NCBI RefSeq assembly: GCF_900116295.1
Contig: NZ_FPAF01000001.1
Coordinates: 1-64,000, forward strand
DNA length: 64,000 nucleotides
Origin: Bacillus sp. 103mf
GTDB taxonomy: Bacteria; Bacillota; Bacilli; Bacillales; Bacillaceae_G
Direction: 5' to 3'
The notes beneath the pieces are model-generated. The model searched no databases. It worked only from the letters and a program-made list of their open reading frames with translations, and was not told the origin of the DNA. How positions within the stretch are numbered: the first letter of the stretch is position 1; the number at the start of each line of letters is the position of its first letter. Positions 62,076 through 64,000 of the stretch are shown one piece after another. The position numbers and the translations under genes are program-made.

Positions 62076-62213
62076 ATGGCAAAAACATACGATAACGAGT
62101 TTAAACTATATGCAGTAAAGTTAGTGGTAGAAAAAGGAAGGAAAGGAGCGGAAGTAGTTTGGGAATTAGTATTATTTAACAATAGTGATTGGTTAGAAAA
62201 TCATTTATGCTAG
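62076..62213 (+). pseudogene. Transposase OrfA fragment
   Basis: 45 codons: MAKTYDNEFKLYAVKLVVEK, then GRKGAEVVWEL, the helix-turn-helix start of IS3-family OrfA (KxYxxEFKLxAVKLVxExG pattern), ending at a premature stop after unrelated residues (NHLC). No continuation found. A relic. Confidence 0.75.
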
Positions 62214-62266
62214 TATAGGAGAAAATAACATTTCTTTGGAAATAAACCTGTAGAGGTGTATATAAT

Positions 62267-63493
62267 ATGATGTCTTTTCTATCTGAATTTGTAATATGGT
62301 ATCCAATTTGTATGTCTATTATTTGGATGATGGGTGCTATTATATTTTATATTTGTATAGAATCTAAGCAAATACTATCTCGAGATGAAACACCATTTGT
62401 TTCAATTTTAATACCTTGTTACAATGAAGAACATACAATTCGAGAAACGATAGATTATGTAATGAAACAAAAATATCCCCATTATGAAGTTATTGTGATA
62501 AATGATGGAAGTACAGATCAAACCGTTTCTATTGTGAAACAACTCATTGATAAATATCCGAATTTGCGCTGTATCAATGTGAAAAAAAATTTCGGAAAAG
62601 CCAATGCATTACATGCCGGATTATTAGCTTCTAAAGGAGATTTTTTAGTTTGTATAGATGCAGATGCGATATTAGATGTACATGCGTTACAATATATGAT
62701 TCCACATTTTTCAACTGCTAATCAAGGAAACAATATAGGTGCAGTAACTGGAAATCCAAGAGTTAGAAATCGGAATAACTTATTAAGTAAAATCCAAATA
62801 TCTGAATTTTCAAGTATAGTAGGCATGATTAAAAGAACACAAAGTATATATGGAAGTATAATGACAGTTTCGGGTGTCGTTGTTGCTTTTCGAAAACAAG
62901 CATTATTAGATTGTCAATTATGGGATCGAGATATTTTAACGGAAGATATTGCGGTGACATGGAAATTACAGAAAAAAGGTTGGCAAATTAAATATGAACC
63001 CCGCGCTATTTGTTGGATGTTAGTTCCTGAAACCCTATATGGATTGTGGAAACAAAGAGTTCGATGGGCACAAGGCGGTTTAGAAGTTTTAATCAAACAT
63101 AGGGATATCTTTTTAAATTGGAAATATAAAAGTTTATATATCATTTATATAGAACAACTTGTAAGTATTGTATGGTCAATCGTATGGTTTCTCATGAGTG
63201 TCACTCTTTTCATAAATATTTCTTTTACATTTGATTTTTTGAAATTATTTACAGTATCATCAGGGATATTATCGATGATATGCGTGTTTCAATTTTTCAT
63301 TGCGATCATGATAGATAAAAAATATGATGTGAATTTAATAAGAGAATATTTATGGGCTGCTTGGTATCCCATATGTTATTGGTATATTAATGTTTTTGTG
63401 ATTTTAATGGCTATTATGAAAGTTTTAACAAAGCAGAAAGGAAAATTTGCAGTATGGGAAAGTCCAGACAGAGGTCTACAACAAACGAAATAA
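62267..63493 (+). CDS. pgaC: Poly-beta-1,6-N-acetylglucosamine synthase (PgaC/IcaA type)
   Basis: 408 aa. GT2 catalytic domain: ILIPCYNEEHTIRE (about 46), INDGSTD (about 78), DADA (about 130), TGNPRVR, the TEDIA motif (about 228) and QRVRWAQGG (QxxRW, about 262). Hydrophobic segments at the start (about 8-30) and end (about 295-395, four spans) form the membrane channel. It polymerises and exports PNAG, a biofilm polysaccharide. First gene of a cluster with the PgaD-like gene. Confidence 0.9.
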   Translation: MMSFLSEFVIWYPICMSIIWMMGAIIFYICIESKQILSRDETPFVSILIPCYNEEHTIRETIDYVMKQKYPHYEVIVINDGSTDQTVSIVKQLIDKYPNLRCINVKKNFGKANALHAGLLASKGDFLVCIDADAILDVHALQYMIPHFSTANQGNNIGAVTGNPRVRNRNNLLSKIQISEFSSIVGMIKRTQSIYGSIMTVSGVVVAFRKQALLDCQLWDRDILTEDIAVTWKLQKKGWQIKYEPRAICWMLVPETLYGLWKQRVRWAQGGLEVLIKHRDIFLNWKYKSLYIIYIEQLVSIVWSIVWFLMSVTLFINISFTFDFLKLFTVSSGILSMICVFQFFIAIMIDKKYDVNLIREYLWAAWYPICYWYINVFVILMAIMKVLTKQKGKFAVWESPDRGLQQTK

Positions 63494-63894
63494 TTGTATA
63501 TGATTTGAATTTAACGAAAATGAAATTTTTACAATATAGCATATCCTTCTCTTTATGGTTGTATATTATAATGTTTGGTATTTTTATTATCATGATTTGT
63601 CTCAAATGGAATATGGAGTATACGGAATTCCTATTATTTTTATTGAATACAAACCCATCACATATTCGAATAATGATGTTTATTATTTTGGCATGGGGTA
63701 TTCTCTCATTTTTTTTCATATTTCTGTGGAATACGTATAGGTCTTATAATTTTCAATCAAAAACAAAAAGACAGGTTTGGAATATGGAACAACATGCATA
63801 TATGACATCTCGTTTTTTCAATTTGACGAAAGAAGAGAATATATATTTCCAAACGGAAACATATATAGAAATAGAATACCCATTGGATGCCTAA
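63454..63894 (+). CDS. pgaD: PgaD-like accessory membrane protein
   Basis: 146 aa. Two transmembrane helices (about 27-50, SISFSLWLYIIMFGIFIIMIC; about 72-95, IMMFIILAWGILSFFFIFLW) with a long basic cytoplasmic tail (YNFQSKTKRQVWNMEQH). Same layout as PgaD, which binds cyclic di-GMP with PgaC. Low sequence conservation makes this partly positional. The start overlaps pgaC by 40 nt. Bases 63980-63996 (AAAAAAAGGTAAACTATG) look like the start of the next gene in the cluster. Confidence 0.7.
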   Translation: MGKSRQRSTTNEIIVYDLNLTKMKFLQYSISFSLWLYIIMFGIFIIMICLKWNMEYTEFLLFLLNTNPSHIRIMMFIILAWGILSFFFIFLWNTYRSYNFQSKTKRQVWNMEQHAYMTSRFFNLTKEENIYFQTETYIEIEYPLDA

Positions 63895-64000
63895 CATATA
63901 CTGCATGTTTCATGAAGTTGTATGGACCCAATTTTGTATCGCTTTCCAAGAAACATCATCAATTAATACTCTTTGAATAAAAAAAGGTAAACTATGTTGA

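Larger units (their letters stand above)
61806..62266. mobile_element. IS3-type remnant with an inserted hairpin repeat
   Basis: About 61910-62213 contains an IS left end (GTCTAAAAAGTGGACACGAC), a gap filled by repeat copy 2 (61953-62048), and an orfA-like start. No orfB or right end is seen. The remaining bases up to the pgaC gene hold its promoter region (ribosome site near 62250). Confidence 0.7.

Noticed and set aside
63777-63980. 67-aa plus-strand frame overlapping the PgaD-like gene
   Set aside because: Out of frame within a gene with clear membrane layout; Cys/Tyr-rich shadow translation.
1-64000. CRISPR array, tRNA or rRNA genes
   Set aside because: No regularly spaced direct repeats, no cloverleaf pattern and no rRNA-like stretches were seen.

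Overview
The window comes from a low-GC Firmicute chromosome, almost certainly the Bacillus cereus group. The evidence is the AT-rich sequence, strong AGGAGG-type ribosome sites with frequent GTG and TTG starts, forespore genes (sspN, tlp, a SleL-type cortex hydrolase), and the gene order sspN-tlp-thioesterase-HesB protein-plsY-CoA-binding protein-parE-parC, which matches the yne/par region of Bacillus. It has two parts: an integrated prophage (bases 1 to about 29,420, cut by the left edge) and chromosomal DNA (about 29,420 to 64,000).

Prophage. The minus strand carries, in transcription order, an early/replication block (26.7 to 21.3 kb: Cro-like protein, Rha antirepressor, overlapping mini-genes, Gp157, a DUF1071 annealing protein, a replisome organizer and a DnaC-type loader), an accessory and late-regulator block (21.3 to 17.1 kb: two membrane proteins of unknown role, an ArpU activator, a secreted cell-wall-binding-like protein and an oppositely oriented zinc-knuckle gene), and the morphogenesis block of an HK97-fold siphovirus (17 to 0 kb: HNH nuclease, terminases, portal, protease, capsid, connectors, tail tube, G/GT chaperones with a -1 slippery run, tape measure, distal tail protein, tail spike, and a tail endopeptidase running off the edge). 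The plus strand carries the lysogeny cassette: CI-like repressor, ImmA-type peptidase, a 51-aa mini-gene and a large serine integrase. The integrase lies directly against a branched-chain amino acid binding-protein gene that stops after 251 codons. The phage has split this livK-type gene, and its 3' part should lie beyond the left end of the prophage.

Chromosome. Next come a Gfo/Idh/MocA oxidoreductase and an intact liv ABC operon (livK-H-M-G-F) whose binding protein is a close paralogue of the broken one. parE-parC follow, with a perfect palindromic LexA-type box just before parE. Then come a CoA-binding protein, an HtrA-type protease, an orphan OmpR-family response regulator, the anaerobic ribonucleotide reductase pair nrdD-nrdG, plsY, a HesB-like protein, a thioesterase, SleL, Tlp, SspN, an FbpB-like protein, an exonuclease, a thiol-disulfide oxidoreductase, a second MurF-like ligase, and several small enzymes. 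The right end carries a protealysin-like M4 protease with a downstream emfourin-like inhibitor, an IS remnant with a hairpin repeat lodged inside it, and the start of a poly-N-acetylglucosamine (pgaC-pgaD type) operon.

Two dispersed non-coding repeat families are visible. One is about 160 bp and has three copies (30.3, 51.5 and 56.2 kb). The other is a hairpin-rich element with two copies (41.7 and 62.0 kb). The best candidates for follow-up are the phage-split livK gene as a possible excision-controlled switch, the protealysin/emfourin pair, the unknown membrane and secreted accessory genes of the prophage, and the three-copy repeat. No frankly new multi-gene system is evident from sequence alone.
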